Shown here piece by piece: positions 9,712 to 18,158 of a DNA stretch of 64,000 nt (positions within the stretch are counted from its first letter, which is position 1; each line of letters opens with the position of its first letter). Below the pieces are notes generated by a model. It was not told where the DNA came from. It saw only the letters and a list, made by a program, of their open reading frames with translations, and did not search any database. Origin of the DNA: Alteromonas sp. BMJM2 (GTDB lineage: Bacteria > Pseudomonadota > Gammaproteobacteria > Enterobacterales > Alteromonadaceae); the NCBI RefSeq assembly GCF_027257845.1, contig NZ_JAPVOT010000001.1, positions 496,001-560,000 of the forward strand. The letters run 5' to 3'. The position numbers were made by a program, and so were the translations under genes.

Positions 9712-10074
9712 ATGATGAGCAAAGTCAGTCAAGATATCATCAAAAAAATTGAGCAAGCACAGCTTAAAACTGATGTACCTGAATTTGGTCCAGGTGACAC
9801 AGTAATTGTTAAAGTTCGCGTTACCGAAGGTGACAAAGAGCGTCTTCAGGCTTATGAAGGTGTTGTTATCGCTAAGCGTAACCGTGGTCTGCACTCGTCT
9901 TTTACCGTACGTAAGATTTCTAGCGGCGAAGGCGTTGAGCGTGTGTTCCAAACACACAGCCCGCAAATCGCTTCTGTTGAAGTTAAACGTCGCGGTGCGG
10001 TTCGTCGTGCTAAGCTTTATTATCTACGTGAGCGTTCAGGTAAATCTGCACGTATCAAAGAGAAGCTTAACTAA
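9712..10074 (+). CDS. rplS: 50S ribosomal protein L19
   Basis: Large-subunit protein at the 30S-50S interface, about 120 aa. Diagnostic runs are [32 protein letters not shown] and [11 protein letters not shown]. Two ATGs stand together (9712 and 9715) behind GAGAGGAT; 9715 would match the usual L19 N-terminus. Last gene of the operon, followed by an intrinsic terminator. Confidence 0.98.
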   Translation: MMSKVSQDIIKKIEQAQLKTDVPEFGPGDTVIVKVRVTEGDKERLQAYEGVVIAKRNRGLHSSFTVRKISSGEGVERVFQTHSPQIASVEVKRRGAVRRAKLYYLRERSGKSARIKEKLN

Positions 10075-10107
10075 GATTATTAATTCTTGCGTTATTGTTA
10101 ACTTCGA

Positions 10108-10134
10108 AAAAACCCGCCATGTGCGGGTTTTTTT
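10108..10134 (+). terminator. Intrinsic terminator of the rpsP-rplS operon
   Basis: AACCCGC, a short CATGT-type loop and GCGGGTT are followed by a T-run, 34 bases after the rplS stop. The A-run on the other side would also let it act for the convergent enoyl-CoA hydratase gene. Confidence 0.9.
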
Positions 10135-10204
10135 GTGTCTGAATAAACCCCACCGAAAATAACGAGAAACACGTATTACCGAGGGTGTATTGGAGATGAG
10201 CGCC

Positions 10205-10921
10205 CTACACTATAAGTGATAGCGAATCTATAAGCGCGTTGTTCTCTGTGTCGATAACGCGAATAATATGCTTGTGAAGGCGTTTTTTATGTTCACCAAA
10301 GATAGCCCGCTTTTTATCAAATGTTTTGGCGTATTTAACTGCACCAAGCATTAACGCTTCTCGGCTGTCATAGGCTTTTGCTATGACATGGTCTTGCTCG
10401 AGTTCAATACCCGACACGCGCCGGCCTGACAGTTTCATCTCGTTAAAACGATAATAAGGCATGGCTTTTTTTACAAATTCAATCATGCCGGGTAAAAAGG
10501 GGATAGATAAATCGACTTCAGGAAAACAAAAGAACCCTTTGTCTGAACGCATAAAACGAAAATCACATGCACAAGCAAGAATAGCTCCGTTGCCAAAAGC
10601 ATGACCGTTAATGGCGGCGATCACCGGTAGGGGAAACAACAGTAGGGTTTTAAATACGTCATCCATACTATGCATAAACGCTTTAATTTCATCAAACTGC
10701 TGCGCCTTCATTGCAGGCATTAACCAAGCGGTATCAATACCTAAACTAAAGCACTTTTCATCACTTGATGTGATCACCAGCGCTTTACACGAGGTGTTCT
10801 CGATAACGCACTGTAAGCTGTTTAACATGTCCTGAGCAAAGTCGGGGTTGTGTCGATTTTCACCGTTTTGCATCGTTAGAATAGCCACGTCACCATCGTA
10901 AGTTAACGCTATATTTTCCAT
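10205..10921 (-). CDS. Enoyl-CoA hydratase/isomerase (crotonase) family protein
   Basis: Crotonase-fold protein of 238 aa. The oxyanion-hole segments are recognisable: KCFSLGIDTAWL and PVIAAINGHAFGNGAILACACDFRF. It shows FCFPEVDLSIPFLPGM where typical hydratases have the E-x-x-x-G catalytic loop. The pattern resembles eukaryotic-type delta-isomerase-like members, so hydratase activity is not assured. It is a single gene, convergent with the L19 operon. Substrate unknown. Confidence 0.8.
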   Translation of the reverse strand: MENIALTYDGDVAILTMQNGENRHNPDFAQDMLNSLQCVIENTSCKALVITSSDEKCFSLGIDTAWLMPAMKAQQFDEIKAFMHSMDDVFKTLLLFPLPVIAAINGHAFGNGAILACACDFRFMRSDKGFFCFPEVDLSIPFLPGMIEFVKKAMPYYRFNEMKLSGRRVSGIELEQDHVIAKAYDSREALMLGAVKYAKTFDKKRAIFGEHKKRLHKHIIRVIDTENNALIDSLSLIV

Positions 10922-11096
10922 TGGCGGTCTCTTTTACTTTATTGTTAACCGTATTCTTCTACAAATAAAAGCAAATGAGAAATTTAACCTAATGATATTT
11001 ATTCATTGATGCATGCAAACCATTGCAGTCTTATTGTAAATTTGCACTACGGGGCGCTAGGCAACCACCACGCAGAAGAGCGAACTTACGTTACGT

Positions 11097-11150
11097 GCTC
11101 ACGTTACGGGCTCATGTTATGGGCTCATGTTATGGGCTCATGTTACGGGC
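11097..11150. repeat. Four degenerate 13-bp tandem repeats (GGGCTCATGTTAT)
   Basis: Units of GGGCTCATGTTAT or close variants run head to tail between two divergent-looking gaps. The last unit is 8 bases from the stop codon of the membrane hydrolase gene on the minus strand. The two central units are identical and the outer ones carry C for T changes. The rest of the gap 10922-11158 shows no gene. Confidence 0.75.
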
Positions 11151-11158
11151 ACGAATTA

Positions 11159-12193
11159 CTAGCAAGACGGTTGCTGGTCTGCACTTGGTGCTAATGAAAT
11201 CGACGGGTCCCAAATACGCTGCCAAATAGACTGTATGTCGCTTAAGTCGGGCCGTTCACTGAATTTTTCAAATGAACCCACCTCAACGCCTGAATCCGTT
11301 TGTTCGGCGACCTTAAAGTTAAACGCATAAGCACATTCTACGCCCATTCTTAAGTCTGAGAGAATGATGTCATCATCTTGTAATCGCACAGAATATAATC
11401 CTTTAGTAAACCATTGTAAGCGTTTTATGCTCCACTCGGATTGAACGGGCCTGAGCAGTTCAGGGGCGGTAGGGTAGGCGCTAACACTCACATCATCGGG
11501 TGAATCAAAAACAGAGGTATAGATTTCATAATATTTGTCTTCAGCGACTACCACGATACGCCATAACAGTGTAGTGAACGGCGCAGGTGTACTCATGTAG
11601 TGCTGTGACTGAATACCTTGTTTGGCTAACGCCGATTCAACGTTGTTATCAATAATAAGTTTGCCTATAAGTGACCAACCTAAATAGATGCAACTTACAA
11701 GTATACCGAATGCATTGGCTCGCGCTTTTGTTATGTTTTGAATCTTGGGCAATAAAACCATTATCAAGCCAACAAGTAACGGAATAGTGACCAATGGGTC
11801 GATAATGAATATGTTCGATATGGCAAAGGGGTATTCGGTTATGGGCCACAACAACTGAGTACCATAAACCGTACAGCTATCTAAAATTGCGTGGGTAGAT
11901 AAACACAAAAATACCAACCAAAACCAACGGTATTTGAATGTCGATGTGCCTTTGTGAATGTGTGTGAGTAACCACACAATTAATGGGCTAACAAGCAAAT
12001 GAACTAACAGCGAGTGGCTAAAGCTGCGGTGGTAGGTAAATGCTTCAACGGCACCCTCGTAGGGTAAAAAAACATCTAAGTCCGGAACGGTGCCAAGTAT
12101 TGCGCCCCATAAAGCCGCTTTTCTACCCATTTTGTTTCCAAGTACCGCATAACCAACTGCGCCACCTAATGCCGCTTGTGTGAGGGAGTCCAT
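11159..12193 (-). CDS. YdjM-type (DUF457) membrane-bound metal-dependent hydrolase
   Basis: Inner-membrane protein of 344 aa. The N-terminus MDSLTQAALGGAVGYAVLG, the PDLDVF motif and the HRSFSHSLLVH histidine cluster are typical of the family annotated as membrane-bound metal-dependent hydrolases. Four to five hydrophobic segments occupy residues of about 60-190 (LLVHLLVSPLIVWLLTH, IPLLVGLIMVLLP). The C-terminal 130 residues are soluble. The true reaction is unknown. Divergent from aroF across a 409-base gap. Confidence 0.78.
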   Translation of the reverse strand: MDSLTQAALGGAVGYAVLGNKMGRKAALWGAILGTVPDLDVFLPYEGAVEAFTYHRSFSHSLLVHLLVSPLIVWLLTHIHKGTSTFKYRWFWLVFLCLSTHAILDSCTVYGTQLLWPITEYPFAISNIFIIDPLVTIPLLVGLIMVLLPKIQNITKARANAFGILVSCIYLGWSLIGKLIIDNNVESALAKQGIQSQHYMSTPAPFTTLLWRIVVVAEDKYYEIYTSVFDSPDDVSVSAYPTAPELLRPVQSEWSIKRLQWFTKGLYSVRLQDDDIILSDLRMGVECAYAFNFKVAEQTDSGVEVGSFEKFSERPDLSDIQSIWQRIWDPSISLAPSADQQPSC

Positions 12194-12520
12194 ATAGTCT
12201 ACTTAGTTTTTGAATTTATACTCATACGACGGGAGCCCTTCATCAGGCCAATTTCCTCGTAAAGCAACCCATACTGTTTGAGAAAGCATCACATCTCTCT
12301 AAAGCGCCATGCTTTATATCTCAAAAGCATCCCAAAACACAGAAAACCCATAAGCTCACAACTGGTCAATAAATGCTCGCAGTGGATGACAAAACCCCAT
12401 TATGGCCATTCATTATCTTCGCATCTAACCTAGATCAAAGTATTATGCGTTATTGCTTGCTTCACTAGTGGTTAATTGTTAAAAAGTCAACGACGTTAAA
12501 GAAATATAGAAAAAGCTGGT

Positions 12521-12538
12521 TGTACAATAAGGTTTACA
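12521..12538. promoter_or_regulatory. TyrR-like operator upstream of aroF
   Basis: TGTACAATAAGGTTTACA fits the TyrR box TGTAAA-N6-TTTACA with one mismatch. It lies 65 bases before the aroF start, where repression by tyrosine-bound TyrR would be expected. A loose promoter with TTGCAT at 12545-12550 follows it. No TyrR gene is present in the window. The remainder of 12194-12520 shows no gene. Confidence 0.6.
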
Positions 12539-12602
12539 TGCAGGTTGCATACTCTTTTGGCGTTTAATAATTTTTTTCATTTTTTAGTTAAGAGAGCTTT
12601 CC

Positions 12603-13691
12603 ATGATCAAGGACACTGTTAATAATGTTCACGTAAGTGCAGAAGATGTGCTTATTACTCCTGATGCGTTAAGTGCTGAACTGCCTGTTTCAGACAAAGC
12701 GTTAGCGGCTATCTCAGATTCACGCCAAATTATTTCAGATATCATTCATCGCCGTGACCACCGTATGCTTGTGGTTTGTGGTCCATGCTCAATCCATGAT
12801 GTGGAAGCGGCCAAAGAGTATGCGTTGAAGCTAAAAGAACTTCATGAGTCATGTAAAGACACGCTATTTATTGTGATGCGCGTTTATTTTGAAAAGCCTC
12901 GTACTACGACAGGCTGGAAAGGCTTAATTAACGACCCGCATCTCGATGGCACGTTCGATATTGAAGCTGGCTTACGCAAAGCCCGAGAACTTTTAATTTG
13001 GTTAGCAGAATTAGAGCTTCCGGTTGCAACCGAAGCACTCGATCCTATCAGCCCCCAGTACCTCGCTGAGTTATTTAGCTGGTCAGCTATTGGTGCGCGT
13101 ACCTCAGAGTCGCAAACTCACCGAGAAATGGCAAGTGGCCTATCCATGCCAGTGGGTTTCAAAAATGGCACAGACGGCGGTTTAGGTATTGCTATCAATG
13201 CGCTTAAGTCAGCTGCGTCAGGCCATCGTTTTATGGGAATTAATAAGCAAGGCCAAGTGAGTATCATTGGTACTAGCGGGAATCCAGATGGGCATATTAT
13301 TCTTCGTGGCGGGAAGCAGCCTAATTACGATTCAGTGTGCGTTTCTGAGTGCGAACTTGAGATGCAAGATGCGAATCTTACGGCAGGTTTAGTGGTTGAT
13401 TGCAGCCACGCTAACTCTTCAAAAGATTACCGTCGTCAGCCTTTAGTTGCGCAAAATGTGGTCAATCAAATTTTGGAGGGTAATCAATCTATTATCGGCA
13501 TTATGCTCGAGAGTCACTTAAAGCCTGGCAATCAAAAAGCAGAAGGTAAGAAATACGAGGAGTTAGACTATGGTGTTTCAATTACCGATGGCTGTATTGA
13601 TTGGGAAAGCACTGAAAACCTCATATCTCAAACCAGAGATAAATTGATAACTGTGCTACCCTTACGTCAAAATAAGCGCACAGTAGCATAA
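12603..13691 (+). CDS. aroF: 3-deoxy-7-phosphoheptulonate synthase, tyrosine-sensitive type
   Basis: First step of the shikimate pathway: phosphoenolpyruvate plus erythrose-4-phosphate gives DAHP. Type I class, 362 aa. Diagnostic runs are VVCGPCSIHD (metal Cys), MRVYFEKPRTTTGWKG, WSAIGARTSESQTHREMASG and VDCSHANSSKDYRRQP. The N-terminus (KDTVNNVHVSAEDVL) closely follows E. coli AroF rather than AroG or AroH, and the position before tyrA supports the tyrosine-sensitive form. A TyrR-like box lies upstream. Ordinarily co-transcribed with tyrA, but here a MITE-like element separates them. Confidence 0.93.
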   Translation: MIKDTVNNVHVSAEDVLITPDALSAELPVSDKALAAISDSRQIISDIIHRRDHRMLVVCGPCSIHDVEAAKEYALKLKELHESCKDTLFIVMRVYFEKPRTTTGWKGLINDPHLDGTFDIEAGLRKARELLIWLAELELPVATEALDPISPQYLAELFSWSAIGARTSESQTHREMASGLSMPVGFKNGTDGGLGIAINALKSAASGHRFMGINKQGQVSIIGTSGNPDGHIILRGGKQPNYDSVCVSECELEMQDANLTAGLVVDCSHANSSKDYRRQPLVAQNVVNQILEGNQSIIGIMLESHLKPGNQKAEGKKYEELDYGVSITDGCIDWESTENLISQTRDKLITVLPLRQNKRTVA

Positions 13692-13698
13692 CAAATTG

Positions 13699-13981
13699 CT
13701 AGGGCGTGTTGATCTTTGCTGTACATTTTTGCAGCGGTCTGTGAGCTATTTAGACAAGGCGAATGGTTGAAGGTCTAGCAGGCTAAATCGAAACCATTCA
13801 ACGCAGAGTAAATAGCTCACAGGCGCTGCCCGAAGGGGGCGTTATGGAAGCATTTCACTCTTTGTCGCCGCTTTTTTATTTGGGCCCTTTGACTTAGCCC
13901 ACTAGGCCTACAGGACTGTTTCGCGATTAAAATGCTTCCATTTAGCCCAAAACTCGTACAACAAAGATCAACACGCCCTAG
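13699..13981. mobile_element. 283-bp MITE-like element between aroF and tyrA
   Basis: The ends are inverted repeats of about 25 bp: CTAGGGCGTGTTGATCTTTG on the left, and its complement closing in CTAG on the right. Inside are two further hairpins. One pairs CTGTGAGCTATTTA with TAAATAGCTCACAG, with GAATGGTT and AACCATTC nested in it. The other pairs ATGGAAGCATTT with AAAATGCTTCCAT. No protein is encoded. The outer stem plus two arms could fold into a three-way cruciform or a structured RNA. It starts 8 bases after the aroF stop and ends 27 bases before the tyrA ATG. A 56-bp relative sits at 5267-5322. Confidence 0.8.
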
Positions 13982-14008
13982 TGCCATTTGATTCAAGGAT
14001 AAACCACA

Positions 14009-15154
14009 ATGGCCGATTTTTCACAGCAATTGGCATCACTGCGCGAAGGCATCGACGAGCTGGATACCCAGCTCGTTGAACTGCTTTCAAAGCGCAATGA
14101 AATCACCACCAAAGTAGGGAAGATTAAAGCGCAAGCGGGAATGCCTGTTTACGTTCCCGAACGGGAGAAAGCCCTTATTGCTTCAAGGCGACAACAAGCT
14201 GAAGAAATGGGCGTTTCTGCTGATTTAACCGAAGATCTTCTTCGCCGCGTTATGCGCGAATCTTATCATACCCAAAACAATGAATACCGCTGCGTGAAAC
14301 CAGATATTGACAATGTGGTTGTTATTGGTGGTGGGGGTGCACTCGGACGAGTGTTTGTTAGTTTGTTTCAGCGCAGTAAATACAACGTGGGCGTTGTTGA
14401 AAAAGACGACTGGGAAAATGGAAGCGCGCATACACTGTTGTCAAACGCTTCACTAGTTATTGTGGCAGTACCTATCAATTTAACCGAAGCGGTTATAAAG
14501 CGCTTAACCATGCTACCTGATAACTGTATTCTTGCAGACATTACCAGTATAAAAGCAATGCCGCTAAACGCCATGCTTGGTGTTCACAAAGGGCCTGTGG
14601 TGGGATTACATCCCATGTTTGGGCCTGACGCCCCGGGTATGATTAAGCAGGTGGTGGTGGTGTGTAAAGGTCGCGGCAGTGATAAGTATGAGTGGTTAAT
14701 AGAGCAAATGCGAATCTGGGGCGCGACTGTTCACAACTCTAGCGCAAAAGAGCACGATGAGGCTATGGCATATATACAGGTTATGCGCCACTTCAACACG
14801 TTTGTGTATGGCCAACATCTTAAAGGTGAAAACCCCAATTTAGACTCACTGACCATGTTCAGCTCGCCTATCTATCGCTTAGAATTGGCTATGGTTGGAC
14901 GATTGTTTGCTCAGTCTCCTCAGTTATACGCCGACATTATTTTTAATAACCCCGATAATTTTGCACTATTGCGAAGATTTTACGAGCGCTTTGGATTAGC
15001 GTTATCACTGTTAGAAAGTGGTGATAAGAAAGGGTTTGTTGAGCAGTTTATGAAAGTTGGCGGCTGGTTTGGCGATTATGCAAAAAAATGTTTAGTGGAT
15101 AGTAAACAGTTATTGCTGAAAGCTGACGATGGGCAGCTATTGAGAGACAAATAA
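14009..15154 (+). CDS. tyrA: Bifunctional chorismate mutase/prephenate dehydrogenase (T-protein)
   Basis: Makes prephenate from chorismate and oxidises it to 4-hydroxyphenylpyruvate for tyrosine synthesis. Residues 1-90 are the AroQ mutase helix bundle ([21 protein letters not shown] and MRESYHTQN). The rest is the NAD-binding dehydrogenase, starting [14 protein letters not shown] and containing [15 protein letters not shown] and GLHPMFGPD. The 381-aa length is typical. It should be co-expressed with aroF, but the intervening MITE-like hairpins could reduce or separate its expression. It is convergent with pheA across a shared terminator. Confidence 0.96.
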   Translation: MADFSQQLASLREGIDELDTQLVELLSKRNEITTKVGKIKAQAGMPVYVPEREKALIASRRQQAEEMGVSADLTEDLLRRVMRESYHTQNNEYRCVKPDIDNVVVIGGGGALGRVFVSLFQRSKYNVGVVEKDDWENGSAHTLLSNASLVIVAVPINLTEAVIKRLTMLPDNCILADITSIKAMPLNAMLGVHKGPVVGLHPMFGPDAPGMIKQVVVVCKGRGSDKYEWLIEQMRIWGATVHNSSAKEHDEAMAYIQVMRHFNTFVYGQHLKGENPNLDSLTMFSSPIYRLELAMVGRLFAQSPQLYADIIFNNPDNFALLRRFYERFGLALSLLESGDKKGFVEQFMKVGGWFGDYAKKCLVDSKQLLLKADDGQLLRDK

Positions 15155-15198
15155 AATCTCGCTCAGTAGGCATAAAAGGTTTTTGAGTTAATCAATAT

Positions 15199-15236
15199 AA
15201 AAAAGCGAGGTATCGTTTGATGCCTCGCTTTTTTGG
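15199..15236. terminator. Bidirectional intrinsic terminator between tyrA and pheA
   Basis: AAAAAGCGAGG and CCTCGCTTTTTT flank a TATCGTTTGATG loop. A-run on one side and T-run on the other make it functional for both the tyrA and the convergent pheA transcripts. Confidence 0.9.
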
Positions 15237-15281
15237 TCTTCGCGAAATCAATAACCTTATGATTGTCACGGCGGTTTTTAG

Positions 15282-16463
15282 TTACTGCGCAAGAGCGCTT
15301 GCCGCAGCCACCTTAGTAGGGCTTATTTCCTCGCTAGGATAGCAACCAAGTACTTTAATATAACGAGTAATGCTTTGTAGCGAAGCAAACGCGATCTGCA
15401 CAGGGCCATCTTCCACGTTGCCTTCAACATCAATGTAAAACATTTCCTCCCAAGGGTTCCCTGGAATGGGGCGAGACTCTAGCTTCGTCATATTTATCTT
15501 ATTTTCTCGCAATACAAGTAGTGCTTCAACGAGCGCACCCGGCTTTTGAATTGTTGACATAACAAGTGTGGTTTTTGCCGGAACTTGCAGCGGTACAGTC
15601 ACTGCGTTTCTTGCCACAACAATAAAGCGGCTGTGGTTTTCTTTTTGATTGGCTAAATTACTTTTTATCGCTGTAAGACCATAAAGGTTTCCACCTGCTT
15701 CGCTACCAATGGCGGCCACGTCATCACGCGCTAAATCACTCACCGTAAGCATTGCAGAAGAGGTACTGTCCATGGTTTTTACTTCCACGTTGCCCAACTC
15801 CGCTAAAAAGTGACTGCACTGTGTAAAAACTTGAGGGTGAGCATACAGTGTCTTAATTTTTTCAATTGAAGTGTTAGTACCTACCAATAGAGTATGGCGA
15901 ATAGGGTGCGTGAGTTCACCAATAATACTCAATTGAGTGTGTTGGAGTTGGTCGTAAACTTCGTTGATACTGCCTGAGGTAGTGTTTTCAATAGGTAATA
16001 CGGCGTAATCAGCTTCAGTATTTTCTACCTTGTGGATGATTTCAGCAAAGCTCTGGCACCCAATCTCTAATAACTCACCAGGGCGGCGAGAAAAATACTT
16101 TTGGGTAGCAAGGTAGGAATATGACCCTTTATCACCTAAAAAAGCGACTCGATTGAGGGGTAAGGTACTGCCTGGGTTTGCCCGTTCAGCAAGCATAGCC
16201 TGTTGATTAAGCACTGAGTCTTCAATGATCACATGAAAGAGTTGCGTTACATAGTGAGGGTCTAAGTTTACTCGCTGTCCCTCCTTAATTAAACGTACGA
16301 GAAGCTGCTCTTCACGTTTTTGATCTCGTACGGGGATGTGATGTTTGATTTTTGTTTCGGCTACTTCGTTGGTGAGTTTTCTTCTTTCAGCCAATAAGTT
16401 TAATAATTCACTGTCAAGCGCAGTAATACGCTTCCTAACAGCATCTAGTGCATTGTCTGACAT
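15282..16463 (-). CDS. pheA: Bifunctional chorismate mutase/prephenate dehydratase (P-protein)
   Basis: Converts chorismate through prephenate to phenylpyruvate for phenylalanine synthesis. Residues of about 1-90 are the AroQ mutase (VRKRITALDSELLNLLAERR). The dehydratase domain begins at RVAFLGDKGSYSYLATQKYF and holds the substrate motif ENTTSGSINEVYD. A C-terminal ACT domain for phenylalanine feedback carries the ESRP sensor (GALVEALLVLRENKINMTKL, then ESRPIPGNPWEE). The 393-aa length is normal. It is preceded on its own strand by a Phe-rich leader peptide and an attenuator, so it is probably controlled by charged tRNA-Phe. Confidence 0.97.
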   Translation of the reverse strand: MSDNALDAVRKRITALDSELLNLLAERRKLTNEVAETKIKHHIPVRDQKREEQLLVRLIKEGQRVNLDPHYVTQLFHVIIEDSVLNQQAMLAERANPGSTLPLNRVAFLGDKGSYSYLATQKYFSRRPGELLEIGCQSFAEIIHKVENTEADYAVLPIENTTSGSINEVYDQLQHTQLSIIGELTHPIRHTLLVGTNTSIEKIKTLYAHPQVFTQCSHFLAELGNVEVKTMDSTSSAMLTVSDLARDDVAAIGSEAGGNLYGLTAIKSNLANQKENHSRFIVVARNAVTVPLQVPAKTTLVMSTIQKPGALVEALLVLRENKINMTKLESRPIPGNPWEEMFYIDVEGNVEDGPVQIAFASLQSITRYIKVLGCYPSEEISPTKVAAASALAQ

Positions 16464-16507
16464 AATATTCCCGTATAAAAATCTAAATCTGTGACTTTAA
16501 AAGTTGT

Positions 16508-16534
16508 AAAAAAAAACCTCCCTGAAGGGAGGTT
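16508..16534 (-). terminator. pheA attenuator terminator
   Basis: On the minus strand AACCTCCC, loop TTCA, GGGAGGTT runs into a T-tract of nine, between the leader peptide and pheA. A six-G run immediately after the leader stop codon can pair with the CCTCCC arm (allowing one G-U pair). This would form a competing antiterminator when ribosomes stall on the Phe codons. Confidence 0.85.
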
Positions 16535-16557
16535 CTTATGCATGTAGCTGCGCCCCC

Positions 16558-16617
16558 CTAGTTAAAGGATGTAAACGCAAAAAATAAGATGGCTACGTGC
16601 TTTTTATTCGTTTTCAT
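16558..16617 (-). CDS. pheL: pheA operon leader peptide PheL
   Basis: A 19-residue peptide, MKTNKKHVAILFFAFTSFN, with four Phe residues in the last eight positions, all TTT. It stops just before the G-run that pairs with the attenuator, and lies 94 bases upstream of the pheA start. Position, size and Phe content match the role of E. coli PheL (ribosome stalling on uncharged tRNA-Phe). It has no Shine-Dalgarno sequence, and the best promoter would start transcription at or next to the ATG, so it may be leaderless. Confidence 0.85.
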   Translation of the reverse strand: MKTNKKHVAILFFAFTSFN

Positions 16618-16623
16618 ATTGCG

Positions 16624-16652
16624 AATGTAAGTGTATTACCTATATCTGTCAA
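16624..16652 (-). promoter_or_regulatory. pheLA promoter with overlapping TyrR-like box
   Basis: On the minus strand a perfect -35 TTGACA (16652-16647) and -10 TACATT (16629-16624) are spaced 17 bp. The sequence TGTAAAAAAGAATTGACA (16664-16647) resembles a TyrR box with one mismatch and covers the -35. The predicted start falls at about 16617, the A of the pheL ATG. Nothing else is recognised between here and 16813. Confidence 0.6.
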
Positions 16653-16813
16653 TTCTTTTTTACAAGCTACGTAAATTATTTCTTCGCAAAAGTTGAAATA
16701 AATTTTAAAGGTTAGATTCGGGAGGCGGAGTAGCTAGAAACCACAGCTTTACCAGCAATAATTGAGCTATCGCCTCATTCAATAGCTCAATATAGTGATA
16801 AAAACCTATTAGT

Positions 16814-17614
16814 TTAGTGACTTAATAGGGCCGAAAGCATCTGCCTTACTTCTGTAGGCTCAAAGGGCTTATCGCATAGGGCATTCACGCCAGTTTGCTG
16901 AATGTTTGCCATGTGCATACTGTCAGCAGATTCTGATGTAACCATTATAATTGGGATATGCGTTGTCTCTGGGTTGAACCTGATGAATTCAGATAGTTCT
17001 CTTCCATCCATTTCCGGCATGTTGTAATCGGTTACTACCAAATCGAAAGCTTCATCTTTGATAAATGTCAACGCCATAGCACCGTTTTCGGCCTCTTTAA
17101 TTCGTTGTAATCCCATACCTTCTAACACTCTACGAATATGGTTGCGTGCCAGTTTACTATCGTCTACCAATAATACTCTCACGTCATGTACATCAAACAG
17201 GTCTAAGTCAAGCTCATCGTGATTGATAAGGTCAAGGCTTGCATTTAGTGCTCTAGAAAGGTGAAGCGGTTCAAATGGTTTAGGCAGAATAGCTGCAACG
17301 CCGGCCTGTTTAAATTCTTCTAACTTACTCATTCGATTTTCGCTTGAAACTAACATGAATGGGATAGTGTTAAACTCATCACTCTCTTTTATGAATTTAA
17401 GCAGTTCCAGGGCGGTTCCGTCCTCAAAGTACATTGAGCTAACGACCAAGTCGGCGCCGTGTGCGCGGATGGCTGATTTTGCTTCACCGAATGTACTAAC
17501 AGGATCAATTTCCTTAACACTTTCTTTAAGCAATAAGGTAGTGATTATCTTCCTCTGTGTATCAGAAGGCTCTACCAAAATAATATGTAAATCAGAAATT
17601 GACAGCTTTTCCAT
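16814..17614 (-). CDS. Double-receiver response regulator, first receiver degenerate
   Basis: Cytoplasmic protein of 266 aa made only of two CheY-like domains. The second (residues of about 147-266) is canonical: VRVLLVDDSKLAR, phospho-acceptor Asp in VVTDYNMPEMDG, Thr/Ser in MVTSES and Lys in CDKPFEP. In the first, the acidic pair is replaced (ILVEPSDTQR) and the acceptor position in DLVVSSMYFEDG is Ser, while the Lys (LPKPFEP) remains. It is therefore probably a non-phosphorylated partner-binding domain. There is no output domain. It is next to the STAS and REC-PP2C genes but on the other strand. Confidence 0.85.
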   Translation of the reverse strand: MEKLSISDLHIILVEPSDTQRKIITTLLLKESVKEIDPVSTFGEAKSAIRAHGADLVVSSMYFEDGTALELLKFIKESDEFNTIPFMLVSSENRMSKLEEFKQAGVAAILPKPFEPLHLSRALNASLDLINHDELDLDLFDVHDVRVLLVDDSKLARNHIRRVLEGMGLQRIKEAENGAMALTFIKDEAFDLVVTDYNMPEMDGRELSEFIRFNPETTHIPIIMVTSESADSMHMANIQQTGVNALCDKPFEPTEVRQMLSALLSH

Positions 17615-17663
17615 TTCAGACTCTTTTTGTTATGTGTTTATGAAAAAGGAGGAGGGATGTACA

Positions 17664-17996
17664 TTATCCTCCTGCAAGTTTTACCTTATAATTTTTTTCT
17701 TCTAACAACTGGCGAAGTTTTTCCCGATCATCGGTTTGAACTTCAATAACGCCGTCTTTAACCGCTCCGCCGCAGCCACACTTCTTTTTGAGTTCTGAAC
17801 CTAATTTTTTTAGGTCTGCAGGTGGCATGTCTAACCCTTTGATAAGAGACACACCTTTACCCTTACGGCCCTTTGTTTCTCGGTGAATACGAACGATACC
17901 ATCTTCTGACACTGAGCGAGAATGGGGCTTCTGTTCCGGTTTGACTTTACCGCTTTCAGTACTGTAAACCAAAAGTGCATCTTGCCAATCTTGCAT
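17664..17996 (-). CDS. yciH: SUI1/eIF1-family translation factor YciH
   Basis: Bacterial homologue of eukaryotic initiation factor 1, affecting start-site fidelity. From the ATG at 17996 the protein is 110 aa. The core GRKGKGVSLIKGLDMP, the Cys-rich KKCGCGGAVKDGVIEVQ and RLLEEKNYKVKLAGG-type end match the family. A longer in-frame start at 18119 would add 41 residues unlike any YciH N-terminus and would overlap the divergent gene's start region, so it was not used. Confidence 0.88.
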   Translation of the reverse strand: MQDWQDALLVYSTESGKVKPEQKPHSRSVSEDGIVRIHRETKGRKGKGVSLIKGLDMPPADLKKLGSELKKKCGCGGAVKDGVIEVQTDDREKLRQLLEEKNYKVKLAGG

Positions 17997-18158
17997 ATTT
18001 GCCTCTAACTTTAAACTTAACCTTTTATTTCCCAGAAAAACTGTCATGCTGAATGCCAGAATGTCTGCGAAATTATTGCAATCTTGTACTACCATCAAGG
18101 ATAGCAAAATTGATGACATATGATGAAATTTTTCTTAACAAATGACATTGGAGACTCA

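Noticed and set aside
10205..10921. Assigning the crotonase-family gene to a named pathway
   Set aside because: The catalytic loop differs from standard hydratases and no pathway genes flank it.
11097..11150. Short regularly spaced repeats as a possible CRISPR array
   Set aside because: Units are only 13 bp and directly adjacent, with no spacers and no cas genes. No CRISPR array was found anywhere in the window.
17997..18119. Longer YciH with 41 extra residues
   Set aside because: The extension has no YciH similarity and reaches into the start region of the divergent STAS gene.
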